A DNA stretch of 64,000 bases from Lutimonas halocynthiae (GTDB lineage: Bacteria > Bacteroidota > Bacteroidia > Flavobacteriales > Flavobacteriaceae). Positions 35,051 to 44,051 of the stretch are shown here, piece by piece (positions within the stretch are counted from its first letter, which is position 1; each line of letters opens with the position of its first letter). The stretch is from assembly GCF_030409835.1 (NCBI RefSeq), contig NZ_JAUFQO010000002.1, positions 1 through 64,000 on the forward strand, in the 5' to 3' direction. The translations under genes and the position numbers were made by a program. The notes beneath the pieces were generated by a model. The model was not told the DNA's origin, searched no databases, and saw nothing but the letters and a program-made list of their open reading frames with translations.

Positions 35051-38000
35051 ATGAAAAAAAATTACTTTTTTACGCAACTTCAAATAGTTTATCATAAGAT
35101 CAAATTCGGATCTCATTATCAAATGATCATTACGTGTCTTGTATTGTTTTGTTTTTCCTTTTCGGGATATGCGCAAAAAGACAAGGCTATTCTCCCTTTG
35201 GTTTGCGTCAAAAAAATGGAAAACGGATTGTACCAGGCAACATTCTCGTACGAGAACCCAACTAAAAAAGAGGTGGTTATTGATGAGAATGGAAGTATCA
35301 TCAAGTCGAATAATGGTAAAAGAGTTGCTAAAGGCCTGAATAAATTCAAACCTGGCGTGAATAAAAAGGCTTTTACAAAAGAATTCGGTGCCGGTGATTT
35401 TATTGTATGGACCATCACCAGCAACGGAAAAACACATGAGGTGGTGGCCAATGTGAATTCGGGCTATTGTGAGCCTGATAAAAATGTTATAGAACCTGTA
35501 ATCGGAAATGGAAAATCATTTGATATTATCGGACAAGAACTGACATCATTATGTGAAGATGTTGCCGGAGAGGCTCCTTCAAATCTTATTTTTCAAATAG
35601 TCGGTGACAAGGTGCTTGTTGAAATAGTGCCAATTTTTAATAAAATGCCTGAAGTAATTGAATTATTACAAGGGCCTCCATTTAATAGGACACCTTCAGA
35701 CTTCCTGTTAAATCTAAATGCCTATAACGGTCTGTCAGCTGTGGATGTTTATATTGAACCGGGAAAATTATTATGCGAACTAAATCTTCATGAGGATATT
35801 ATAAACTTTGCCAGACCGGCATATCCTGCTAAGAATAATACCGGGGGGGTTAAATCTAAGGGAGATGGAGCCCAGACTTCAAATTTGGTGCGTGATTCGT
35901 TCCGCATGAAAAATGCTGATGGAACTTTTGTAACTGTAGACGGGTCTGACATTACTGTTGGTATTTTATCTGATAGTTATAATATGTTTGTCCCGGGAGG
36001 CAATTTAGCTGGTCTTGATATTTCAGCTGGAGAATTACCAGATGATAATGAAGTGGTTGTAGAAGATAGCCGCTTCAAGGCAAGTGATGAAGGAAGAGCT
36101 ATGGCTCAGATAATTCATGACGTGGCGCCTGGAGCCACCCTGAAATTTCATACTGCTACGGCTTCTCCCCGACAATTTGAAGTGGCTTTTGATAAACTGG
36201 CCGCGTATAGTGATATTATCGTAGATGATATTACTTTTATTACAGAACCCTTTTTTGGTGAAGGACGTATTTCTAAAGCAATTCAATCCTTTGTGAATAG
36301 TGCACCTGAGAAATTTCATTTCACTTCAGCAGGAAATTTTGCAAACAAGGGTTATCAAAGTGTTTTTAATCCTACCTCGACGGCACCCGTTACTAATTTT
36401 ATTGACCCCTCATCTACAACTGTGGCGCATGATTTCAATAAAGGTGCGGAAGTTGATTACCTTCAGAAAATCAGCGTAGTAAAAGGTACATATTTAATAG
36501 CTTTGCAATGGCAAGAGCCTGTCGCATCTCAGGATAATAATAATGGAGCCCTTCAAGATCTTGATATATACATCGTTGATGACTTCGGTCGTTTGCTTGT
36601 TGGAAGCAATCGTGTAAATGATGCAGGAGATCCTACAGAGATCATCGTTTTCAGGGCCACGGGATCAGGTGAGGCGAACATTTTAATTACAAACGCGAAC
36701 GGTGCTAATAATCCTAATGTTAATGTGCCCTTCAGGTATATTGCTTTTCGGACAAGTGGTGATGATAATGTGCCGGACGGACTAAAATTTGAAGAGTATT
36801 TTAATGAAGGAATAAACTTTGGAGCACCAACAGTAAGCGGTCATGCCATGACTCCTGAATCTGTTACCGTGGGGGCGGTTGATTATAGATATGCCGACAA
36901 TCCTGTTGCTGAAGGGTTCTCATCCTATGGGGGTCAATTATCTGACAATACTACTGAAGTTAAAATTGACCTTTATGCCCCGGATGGTGGTAACATCGCA
37001 TCCAAATCTGAACCTCGAACTATAGGATTAGGTATAGATGCTCAGTGCGACACTTGTGATAAGGATGGTTTCTTGAATTTTTATGGCACCTCGGCCTCAG
37101 CACCCCATGCGGCGGGAGCAGCGGCATTATTAATGTCAGCGGCAAAATCCTGGTTTCCGGATGGTTTCCCAGCAACGAAGGCTTTAAGTACGTTTAAAGG
37201 AACCGCAACAACTTTTAGTACTCCTGATGGTTCAGGTGGTGCTTTCCTCAATACTTTTGAAGCTTTTAAAAGTATTGCAGCCCCATTACCAAAAATATTG
37301 GGAAAACTAAAATATGATGATGGAGTGACCCCCAGTCAACAGATTTTTGAAGTTTATGTTTATGGAGAATCACTTCCTGTAGACATTAAGAAATTAAAAG
37401 TTTTATTTGACGATAAAGAATTGGAGAATGTTGAATATTTTACAAGGAATGATTCAACTTTTATCTCGGCCACTGTACCTACTTTTTTTGGAAATCCGAA
37501 GTTAGTGATTGTTACAGAAGGGAATACTCCCGGTGGTACTGATGGAGGTGAATCTAACCCGGCCTATTTCTTTGACGACGGTAAAATAGCCTTAAACATT
37601 ATTGCAAACAATGCGACGTTTAAATTTGGACAGGATATCGGACCTTCTTATTACAGGCCCGATAAAACAGACCCAGATTATGTTCCTCCCTTTTTTGTAG
37701 AAGGTCTTCCAGAAGGCGTTACCTACGAGTCACTGGAATTAGAGGATGGTCTTCCACCTGTTGTTTTAAACGATGATGAACTGAACAGATACCTTGGAAA
37801 CGAAGGTAATGGTTATCCAATAGCGGGACTTTATATTATGAAACCCTCTTTTGGAGATGCTGTTTTAAGTGATGTGCAGCAGGAAAAATACCAGATTAAT
37901 TTTATCTCGGGTTATCTCGATGATGAGTTGGGTGAAGTTGGTTATTTGACCATAAATAAAAATGATTTAATTATTAAGCCAAATGTTACTCAGGATTATA

Positions 38001-40717
38001 CCTATGGTGACATCATTGACATTAAAAATAAATATTTATTTGACGACCCGGCAGGAATAAAAAGTCCAGCCGATTTTTACGCTGAAATTGAAGCGGCTCA
38101 TCAAGATGATTTTTATGCTCAAAACACATTGGCCTTAGTCAATAGTTTTAAAGGGCTGGCCAATGGATATGATTATTTAGAACTGTTAAACGGAGGAAGC
38201 TGGATCGCAACTGAAAGAACCATATTTAACAGTTTTAAAGGACTGGCTAATGGAATGGATATTGTAGAATTGGATATCTCTCATTTCACTGATTATATAG
38301 ATGCCAAGGAGGCCCAGGGAGAAACAAACGCATTTAAGGGCCTTGCAAACGCATTTAAGGGCCTTGCAAACGCATTTAAAGGCCTTGCGAATGCTGCGGA
38401 TCTGTTTGATCCTAATGTTGAGGTTTCTTTTGAAAATAGCTTCAAAGGTCTGGCAAATGGCAGTGATCTTGGAGGCGAATCAGATAATAATGATTACTCA
38501 TCGGTATTTGCGATCATTGATGAAACAGATTTTCCTACACAAGAGAACCAGGATGTAGAGATTTCAAGGTTGTATGCCTTGAATCTTATAACAGGATTAG
38601 AGGTCACAAGTGGTACTGATGGTCATTATATTTATCCGGGGGCATTTTTAAATGCCATGGCAGCAAATTTTAATATAACTTATGATTTTGGAGAAATTAC
38701 CATTAAGCCAAAAGATCTTACGGTAAGTATTCCAAACTTCACGATTGAATATGGTGATGCTCTTACAAAAGCGAGACTGTTAGAAGATACCACTGTTTTT
38801 GAAGATTGGGCCTATGGAGAAGATATAGCAACTTATTTTGCTGAAGACGAGCAGCCTTTTGAATTTGTTAAAGATGGTCAACGACCATACAAAATAGGTG
38901 ACCTTAAAGACCTTGGTGAATATGCAATCAAGCTTAAAGCCCTTGATAATTATAATATTGAAACTGTTGGCACTTTAACTATTGCACCTGCTACTTTAAC
39001 CTTTACGGCGGTTTCAGAGACAATTATTTATGGTGAAACTCCTGTAATAGAACCTGAATTTGGCGGGTTTGGTCATGGAGAGTTGAAAGATGTGTTAAAG
39101 GTTAATGGTCAGATACCGTATTATTTCATGAAAGACGGCGCAACATTTACTATGGCGCAGCTAGCAGATATGAATGTTGGAGTTTATGAAATTTTCATTA
39201 AGGATTATCCAAATGATAATTATGTATTTAGCGACACAAAAGTTGTTAGTGACACAAAACTTGGCACTTTAACTATTGCACCTGCTACTTTAACCTTTAC
39301 GGCGGTTTCAGAGACAATTGATTATGGCGAAACTCCTGTAATAGAACCTGAATTTGGCGGGTTTGGTCATGGAGAGTTGAAAGATGTGTTAAAGGTTAAT
39401 GATCAGATACCGTATTATTTCATGAAAGACGGCGCAACATTTACTATGGCGCAGCTAGCAGATATGAATGTTGGAGTTTATGAAATTTTCATTAAGGATT
39501 ATCCAAATGATAATTATGTATTTAACGACACAAAAGTTGTTAGTGACACAAAACTTGGCACTTTAACTATTGCACCTGCTACTTTAACCTTTACGGCGGT
39601 TTCAGAGACAATTGATTATGGCGAAACTCCTGTAATAGAACCTGAATTTGGCGGGTTTGGTCATGGAGAGTTGAAAGATGTGTTAAAGGTTAATGATCAG
39701 ATACCGTATTATTTCATGAAAGACGGCGCAACATTTACTATGGCGCAGCTAGCAGACATGAATGTTGGAGTTTATGAAATTTTCATTAAGGATTATCCAA
39801 ATGATAATTATGTATTTAGCGACACAAAAGTTGTTAGTGACACAAAAATTGGCACTTTAACCATTAATAAGGCTACACTTTCTATAACCATAACTCCGGA
39901 AAAATTGATTATTAACCAAGGTGACATTCCGGACATTACAGCTTCATTTGATGGGTTTGGTCATGGAGAGTCTGAAGATGTTTTGAAAGTTAATGGTCAA
40001 ATACCGTATTATTACCTGAATGGTAACACAATGTATTATTCTACTGATGTACCAGGAGCCTATACAGTGCAAATTACAGCTCCAACTAATTATACAATGG
40101 TATATAGTAATGAGGCCACCTTGCTTATAAATTCAATCGATAACGTAAGAAAAGTACGTACATTTTCAGATTGTGTTAAATATAATGGTCCAGAAGATTA
40201 TACCGTAATATTCCGCTATGAAAATGATAATGACGAAGTTGTATATGTAGCAGTTGGATCGGATAATGAATTAGCTGGAGGCGTTTTGGATGATGGAAGG
40301 CCGCCTGCTTTCTTTATGCCTGGAGGTGGAACTTTTGAAATTCGTTTTAATGGTCAACAATTAACATGGAGTCTTACAACCTTCGGTAGCACTAATAAAT
40401 CTTCAGTTTCATCTGCAAATCAGAGTGATACTGGTGAATGTGGTGCAAAAATAGATGGAGCGTCATATACACTTACACTTTATCCTAATCCGGTTACAGA
40501 TGGTAATTTGACCATTGAACAAAGTATGCCTGAAATTAGTACTGTTTATATATTAGACATGTATGGAAGGGTTTTATACACTGATTATGGTTTTGATGGA
40601 ATTACTAATACGGTAGACATTGATATGTCTGACGGAAATCTTTATCCAAGTGCAATGTATGTTGTAAGAATAGTAAGCCAAGATCAGGTGAGAACCTATA
40701 ACATTATAAAACAATAA
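35051..40717 (+). CDS. giant T9SS-secreted subtilase-fold protein with FKGLAN and MBG repeats
   Basis: 1888 residues. Signal peptide ends near residue 42 (FSGYAQ); a second start at 35123 is possible. Residues ~300-700 form a subtilase-like domain: Asp308 in VGILSDSYN, Glu347 in DEGRAMAQII followed by HDVAPGA where S8 enzymes have His-Gly-Thr, oxyanion Asn429 in TSAGNFAN, and Ser681 in YGTSASAPHAAG. Residues 1033-1136 contain six FKGLAN motifs. MBG (YGX-type) domains fill ~1200-1690, with three almost identical 98-residue units at 1307-1600. The end (LYPNPVTDGNLTI to YNIIKQ) is a type A sorting domain. Probably a long surface fibre with a protease-like head; activity is not certain because of the Glu. 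Confidence 0.88.
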   Translation: MKKNYFFTQLQIVYHKIKFGSHYQMIITCLVLFCFSFSGYAQKDKAILPLVCVKKMENGLYQATFSYENPTKKEVVIDENGSIIKSNNGKRVAKGLNKFKPGVNKKAFTKEFGAGDFIVWTITSNGKTHEVVANVNSGYCEPDKNVIEPVIGNGKSFDIIGQELTSLCEDVAGEAPSNLIFQIVGDKVLVEIVPIFNKMPEVIELLQGPPFNRTPSDFLLNLNAYNGLSAVDVYIEPGKLLCELNLHEDIINFARPAYPAKNNTGGVKSKGDGAQTSNLVRDSFRMKNADGTFVTVDGSDITVGILSDSYNMFVPGGNLAGLDISAGELPDDNEVVVEDSRFKASDEGRAMAQIIHDVAPGATLKFHTATASPRQFEVAFDKLAAYSDIIVDDITFITEPFFGEGRISKAIQSFVNSAPEKFHFTSAGNFANKGYQSVFNPTSTAPVTNFIDPSSTTVAHDFNKGAEVDYLQKISVVKGTYLIALQWQEPVASQDNNNGALQDLDIYIVDDFGRLLVGSNRVNDAGDPTEIIVFRATGSGEANILITNANGANNPNVNVPFRYIAFRTSGDDNVPDGLKFEEYFNEGINFGAPTVSGHAMTPESVTVGAVDYRYADNPVAEGFSSYGGQLSDNTTEVKIDLYAPDGGNIASKSEPRTIGLGIDAQCDTCDKDGFLNFYGTSASAPHAAGAAALLMSAAKSWFPDGFPATKALSTFKGTATTFSTPDGSGGAFLNTFEAFKSIAAPLPKILGKLKYDDGVTPSQQIFEVYVYGESLPVDIKKLKVLFDDKELENVEYFTRNDSTFISATVPTFFGNPKLVIVTEGNTPGGTDGGESNPAYFFDDGKIALNIIANNATFKFGQDIGPSYYRPDKTDPDYVPPFFVEGLPEGVTYESLELEDGLPPVVLNDDELNRYLGNEGNGYPIAGLYIMKPSFGDAVLSDVQQEKYQINFISGYLDDELGEVGYLTINKNDLIIKPNVTQDYTYGDIIDIKNKYLFDDPAGIKSPADFYAEIEAAHQDDFYAQNTLALVNSFKGLANGYDYLELLNGGSWIATERTIFNSFKGLANGMDIVELDISHFTDYIDAKEAQGETNAFKGLANAFKGLANAFKGLANAADLFDPNVEVSFENSFKGLANGSDLGGESDNNDYSSVFAIIDETDFPTQENQDVEISRLYALNLITGLEVTSGTDGHYIYPGAFLNAMAANFNITYDFGEITIKPKDLTVSIPNFTIEYGDALTKARLLEDTTVFEDWAYGEDIATYFAEDEQPFEFVKDGQRPYKIGDLKDLGEYAIKLKALDNYNIETVGTLTIAPATLTFTAVSETIIYGETPVIEPEFGGFGHGELKDVLKVNGQIPYYFMKDGATFTMAQLADMNVGVYEIFIKDYPNDNYVFSDTKVVSDTKLGTLTIAPATLTFTAVSETIDYGETPVIEPEFGGFGHGELKDVLKVNDQIPYYFMKDGATFTMAQLADMNVGVYEIFIKDYPNDNYVFNDTKVVSDTKLGTLTIAPATLTFTAVSETIDYGETPVIEPEFGGFGHGELKDVLKVNDQIPYYFMKDGATFTMAQLADMNVGVYEIFIKDYPNDNYVFSDTKVVSDTKIGTLTINKATLSITITPEKLIINQGDIPDITASFDGFGHGESEDVLKVNGQIPYYYLNGNTMYYSTDVPGAYTVQITAPTNYTMVYSNEATLLINSIDNVRKVRTFSDCVKYNGPEDYTVIFRYENDNDEVVYVAVGSDNELAGGVLDDGRPPAFFMPGGGTFEIRFNGQQLTWSLTTFGSTNKSSVSSANQSDTGECGAKIDGASYTLTLYPNPVTDGNLTIEQSMPEISTVYILDMYGRVLYTDYGFDGITNTVDIDMSDGNLYPSAMYVVRIVSQDQVRTYNIIKQ
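38147..38458 (+). repeat. six FKGLAN motifs, three in 21-bp tandem
   Basis: FKGLAN occurs six times between residues 1033 and 1136 of the giant protein, usually as N-S/A-FKGLAN-G/A. Three copies are directly joined as a 21-bp tandem repeat (38327-38389) with unit AACGCATTTAAGGGCCTTGC plus A; the other three use different codons and are spaced by 25-40 residues. Confidence 0.95.
38969..39850 (+). repeat. three tandem 294-bp MBG-domain repeats
   Basis: Units begin at 38969, 39263 and 39557, each starting GGCACTTTAACTATTGCACC, with a period of exactly 294 bp (98 codons). Differences are only a few bases (for example Ile/Asp before YGETP, Gly/Asp in KVNGQ, Ser/Asn in VFSDT). A fourth, diverged unit follows from 39851. 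The near identity implies recent duplication or ongoing gene conversion. Confidence 0.97.
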
Positions 40718-40726
40718 GAATTATAA

Positions 40727-42685
40727 ATGATCATAAATCATAAAGTATCTTTTGCTGCTGTTTGCCTGTTTTTATTGGCATGCTTGCCAGGTTTCTCACA
40801 AAACGTCAAAATAGACAGCTTAAAAGGCATTGTTGAAACAGGAGCAAAAGATACTGCCATGGTAAATACACTGAATGATTTAAGTGTATTGTTGAGACGG
40901 AATCAAGATGAAGAGGAGGCTATTGAAACCGCGTCCAAAGCTTTGGAACTGGCTACCTCGCTGAATTTTAAGAAAGGAATGGGATATGCCTTAAAGAATT
41001 CAGGTTTGGTATACTATAACAGGGGAGATTATTTGGAGGCCCTTGATGATTGGACAAAATCTCTGGAAATTTTTGAATCGGTGCCCGATACTTTAGGCAT
41101 GGCGAATATTATTAATAATTTGGGAACACTGTATTTTCAGGCAGGAAGCCTTCCCAAGGCACTCGATAATTATTTAAGATCCTTAGGCTTTGCTGAAAAA
41201 GCAAAAGACACCTTTCAAATGACAACAGTTCTATATGGTATTGGGGCTATTTATGGTGAACTTAGGGAATATGACAAGTCTCTGGAATATTTCAATCAGA
41301 TGGGGCGTTATACAGAGAACCTTAACAATAATCAGCTTAGAACTTATTATTTAATGGGATTAGGTGAGGTTTATATGAAAAAAGGAGATTATGAAATGTC
41401 CTTAAAATATTATAAAGAAGCTCTCCCTCTGAACGATGACACACCTGAATATACTCATAATTTGACCATGTTGGGTACTGTTGAACAAAAAATCGGAGAT
41501 ATTGATAAATCGATAGAATATTTGAACTTGGCATATGAATCTGCTAAGGAAAACAAACAACAATGGGAGACAGTACAAACCTTAATACCTTTAGGGAAAT
41601 TATATCAGGATAGTGATTTTTCTAAAGCCATAAATATTTATAAAGAGGCTGAGTCAGTAAGTAAACAAATGGAAACTGACAAATCTCTGGTAGATATTTA
41701 CAAGGGAATGTCTGAAACTTATGCAATTCACGGTCATTTCGATAAAGCTTATCAATACCAGGAATTATATGAAGCCGAGAAAGATTCCTTATTCAATTTA
41801 GAAACTGACGATAAAATAAGAGGCCTTCAATTTGATTTTGATCTTTCTAAAAAAGAAGATGAAATAGGACTGTTAGAAAAAGAGGCAGAAATTCAGGAAT
41901 TTAAAGAAAGAAGACAGAAAAATATGCTCTTTGCTACGGGTATAGCTTTGTTTTTAATTGTTTTACTGGCCATAAGTTTATATAGAAGATATAAATTTAC
42001 TCGGGAAACCAATTTAATCATTGAAAAAGAAAAGGACCGTTCCGAAAAACTGTTGTTAAATATTCTTCCCGAGGAAACCGCCCAGGAATTAAAGGAATTT
42101 GGGAAAGTTAAAGCCAAGCGTTTTGATTCGGTTACTGTACTGTTTACTGATTTTGTTGGTTTTACGGCCTATGCCCAAAACCTTGAGCCTGAAGAACTAG
42201 TGAGTAGCGTTGATTATTATTTTTCTAAGTTTGATGAGATCATGGAGAAGTATGATGTGGAAAAAATAAAAACGATTGGGGATGCCTATATGTGTGTGTC
42301 AGGTTTGCCAGAGCCTGGAGAAAACGATGTTTTTAGAGCTGTGCAGGCCGCTTTTGAGATTGTCGAATTTATCGAAGCGTCAAAGAAAACGAAAATGACT
42401 GACCTTACGCAATTTGATATCAGAATTGGGATCAATACCGGTCCTATTGTTGCTGGTGTTGTAGGGACCAAAAAATTCGCATATGATATTTGGGGTGATA
42501 CCGTAAATGTAGCATCACGAATGGAGTCAAAATCAAAACCTGGTAAAATTAATATCTCTGAAAGTACTTATGAGCTGATCAAAGACCAATACGATTGTGA
42601 ATTTCGTGGCGAGATCGACGTCAAGAACAAAGGGATGATGAAAATGTTTTTTGTGAATACTAAGAAGACGGATCATTTATCTTAA
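40727..42685 (+). CDS. TPR-containing membrane adenylate cyclase (class III)
   Basis: 652 residues. A signal peptide (to about residue 25) and about eight TPR units (for example KGMGYALKNSGLVYYNRGDY) make a periplasmic sensor; one membrane helix lies near 402-422, then a cytoplasmic coiled coil and the class III catalytic domain (~460-648). Metal-binding Asp475 (FTDFVGF) and Asp519 (IGDAYM), base-recognising Lys515 and Asp587 (YDIWGD), and Asn594/Arg598 (NVASRM) are all present. The Lys/Asp pair predicts ATP as substrate. Starts 9 bases after the giant protein gene, so probably one transcript; the TPRs may sense that protein or its export. Confidence 0.93.
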   Translation: MIINHKVSFAAVCLFLLACLPGFSQNVKIDSLKGIVETGAKDTAMVNTLNDLSVLLRRNQDEEEAIETASKALELATSLNFKKGMGYALKNSGLVYYNRGDYLEALDDWTKSLEIFESVPDTLGMANIINNLGTLYFQAGSLPKALDNYLRSLGFAEKAKDTFQMTTVLYGIGAIYGELREYDKSLEYFNQMGRYTENLNNNQLRTYYLMGLGEVYMKKGDYEMSLKYYKEALPLNDDTPEYTHNLTMLGTVEQKIGDIDKSIEYLNLAYESAKENKQQWETVQTLIPLGKLYQDSDFSKAINIYKEAESVSKQMETDKSLVDIYKGMSETYAIHGHFDKAYQYQELYEAEKDSLFNLETDDKIRGLQFDFDLSKKEDEIGLLEKEAEIQEFKERRQKNMLFATGIALFLIVLLAISLYRRYKFTRETNLIIEKEKDRSEKLLLNILPEETAQELKEFGKVKAKRFDSVTVLFTDFVGFTAYAQNLEPEELVSSVDYYFSKFDEIMEKYDVEKIKTIGDAYMCVSGLPEPGENDVFRAVQAAFEIVEFIEASKKTKMTDLTQFDIRIGINTGPIVAGVVGTKKFAYDIWGDTVNVASRMESKSKPGKINISESTYELIKDQYDCEFRGEIDVKNKGMMKMFFVNTKKTDHLS

Positions 42686-42791
42686 AATAAATCGATAACT
42701 TTTCCCGTTACTATAGAAGACCTAATAAAATCATTGAGACACTAATTGAAAAAGTCCGATTATTTATTTAGATCAATATAAAATTTAAATT

Positions 42792-43394
42792 ATGCGTGGT
42801 TACAATAAACTGAGAAAGAAATCCTGGGATTTGTTGCACTCTGAGCTGCCTGTAGAACTTCATTATCACAGCATTCGTCATACAAAAAGTGCCCTTAAAA
42901 ATTGTGAGGAATATATTAGGTATTTCGATATTGACAGCTATCAGGCAAAATTATTGAGAATAAGTATTTTATTGCATGATATTGGTTTTACAGTTTCTGT
43001 AGATGATCATGAGTTGGAAGGAGCAAAGATTGCCAACGAATTGATGACAGAGTTTGACTTTACCAAAAGTGATATAAAGGTGGTTACCCAGCTTATTCTG
43101 GCTACCAAATTACCACAAAAGCCTAAAAATTTATTGGAGCGCATTATTTGTGATGTCGATCTTGATTATTTAGGTAGAAAGGATTTTTATGAGATAAGTG
43201 ATTTGCTATATCAGGAATTACTCGAAAAGTCTGAGTTTTTTGATAAAACCCAGTGGAACAGGATCCAAATAGATTTTTTAGAGAACCATACTTACCATAC
43301 CGAATTCGCAAAAAAAAGAAGGCAAGGATTGAAAGAACAGCGCATAGCAGAATTAAAACACAAGGTTTCCTTTAAGGGTAGAAAAGCAGTTTGA
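42792..43394 (+). CDS. HD-domain phosphohydrolase
   Basis: 200 residues. HYHSIRHT (His26, His30), LLHDIGF (His62-Asp63), DDHELEGA (His73-Glu74) and DVDLDYLG give an HD-superfamily metal site in normal order. The pattern resembles HD proteins next to, or fused to, class III cyclases. Hydrolysis of a cyclic or other phosphoester is likely. It follows the cyclase gene by 106 bases in the same direction, so it is a candidate cAMP phosphodiesterase, though this is inference. The tail is basic (KRRQGLKEQR). Confidence 0.85.
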   Translation: MRGYNKLRKKSWDLLHSELPVELHYHSIRHTKSALKNCEEYIRYFDIDSYQAKLLRISILLHDIGFTVSVDDHELEGAKIANELMTEFDFTKSDIKVVTQLILATKLPQKPKNLLERIICDVDLDYLGRKDFYEISDLLYQELLEKSEFFDKTQWNRIQIDFLENHTYHTEFAKKRRQGLKEQRIAELKHKVSFKGRKAV

Positions 43395-43526
43395 CGGCAA
43401 GTTATATGATATTGGTCACTAAAATGATCGTTAGAATAACTTAAATTTATAATGGTAAAAACTTTTTAGCTCTAACGGAGTTAATAATTTTCACAATCCT
43501 TGTTTAAGCCTTAAAATAATGCTGGG

Positions 43527-43976
43527 ATGAAATCACTCGAAAACAACAATAGTTCTGAACCGGTTTACACACTTGCTGTGGCTTCAAAATTGTCCTTTAC
43601 ACCCGCCCATTCCATCCGGCAATATATTGACAAAGGATTGATCATTCCCTTTAAAACAGAAACGAACCGACATTTGTTTTCTGAGGTAGATATACTCAGG
43701 TTAAAATGTATCAGAAATTATTTACATGATCAGGGTCTGAATGTTGCGGGCATCAATGCCTTGTTTTCAATTATTCCATGTTGGATCATTAGATCATGTG
43801 ACATGGAAGATCGGTTACAATGCGATGCATATACTTCCATTAAAAGCCCTTGTTGGACAGCCTCCAACAAAGGTTTGTTGTGTCGTAATACCGATTGCCG
43901 TACATGTGAAGTGTATAAACTACCTGAAAAATGCTCAGGCCCGAAGCAATTTATCAAAGAAATTACAAATACTTGA
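43527..43976 (+). CDS. MerR-like regulator with Cys-rich C-terminus
   Basis: 149 residues. The N-terminal winged helix is MerR-like: VYTLAVASKLSFTPAHSIRQYI, KGLIIPFKT, NRHLFSEVDILRL. Instead of the usual coiled coil, the C-terminal ~70 residues carry eight cysteines (PCW, SCD, QCD, PCW, LCR, DCR, TCE, KCS), enough for an iron-sulfur or zinc centre. A redox or metal signal is thus likely. Last gene of the same-strand run, 132 bases after the HD gene. Confidence 0.8.
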   Translation: MKSLENNNSSEPVYTLAVASKLSFTPAHSIRQYIDKGLIIPFKTETNRHLFSEVDILRLKCIRNYLHDQGLNVAGINALFSIIPCWIIRSCDMEDRLQCDAYTSIKSPCWTASNKGLLCRNTDCRTCEVYKLPEKCSGPKQFIKEITNT

Positions 43977-44051
43977 TGTAGATGGTTGGGGTCTGGAATT
44001 AAATCTGACCTTCAGCATTATGCTTTTATGGGAATGGTTTAATTAGTCAGC

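Noticed and set aside
38327-38389. 21-bp tandem repeats considered as a CRISPR-like array
   Set aside because: No spacers and in frame inside a protein gene.
38301-38558. Arg/Leu-rich frame over the FKGLAN repeats
   Set aside because: It is the repeat read in another frame of the giant gene; low-complexity shadow.
43741-44046. 101-residue frame over the MerR C-terminus
   Set aside because: It is in another frame of the MerR gene, whose Cys pattern and start are convincing.
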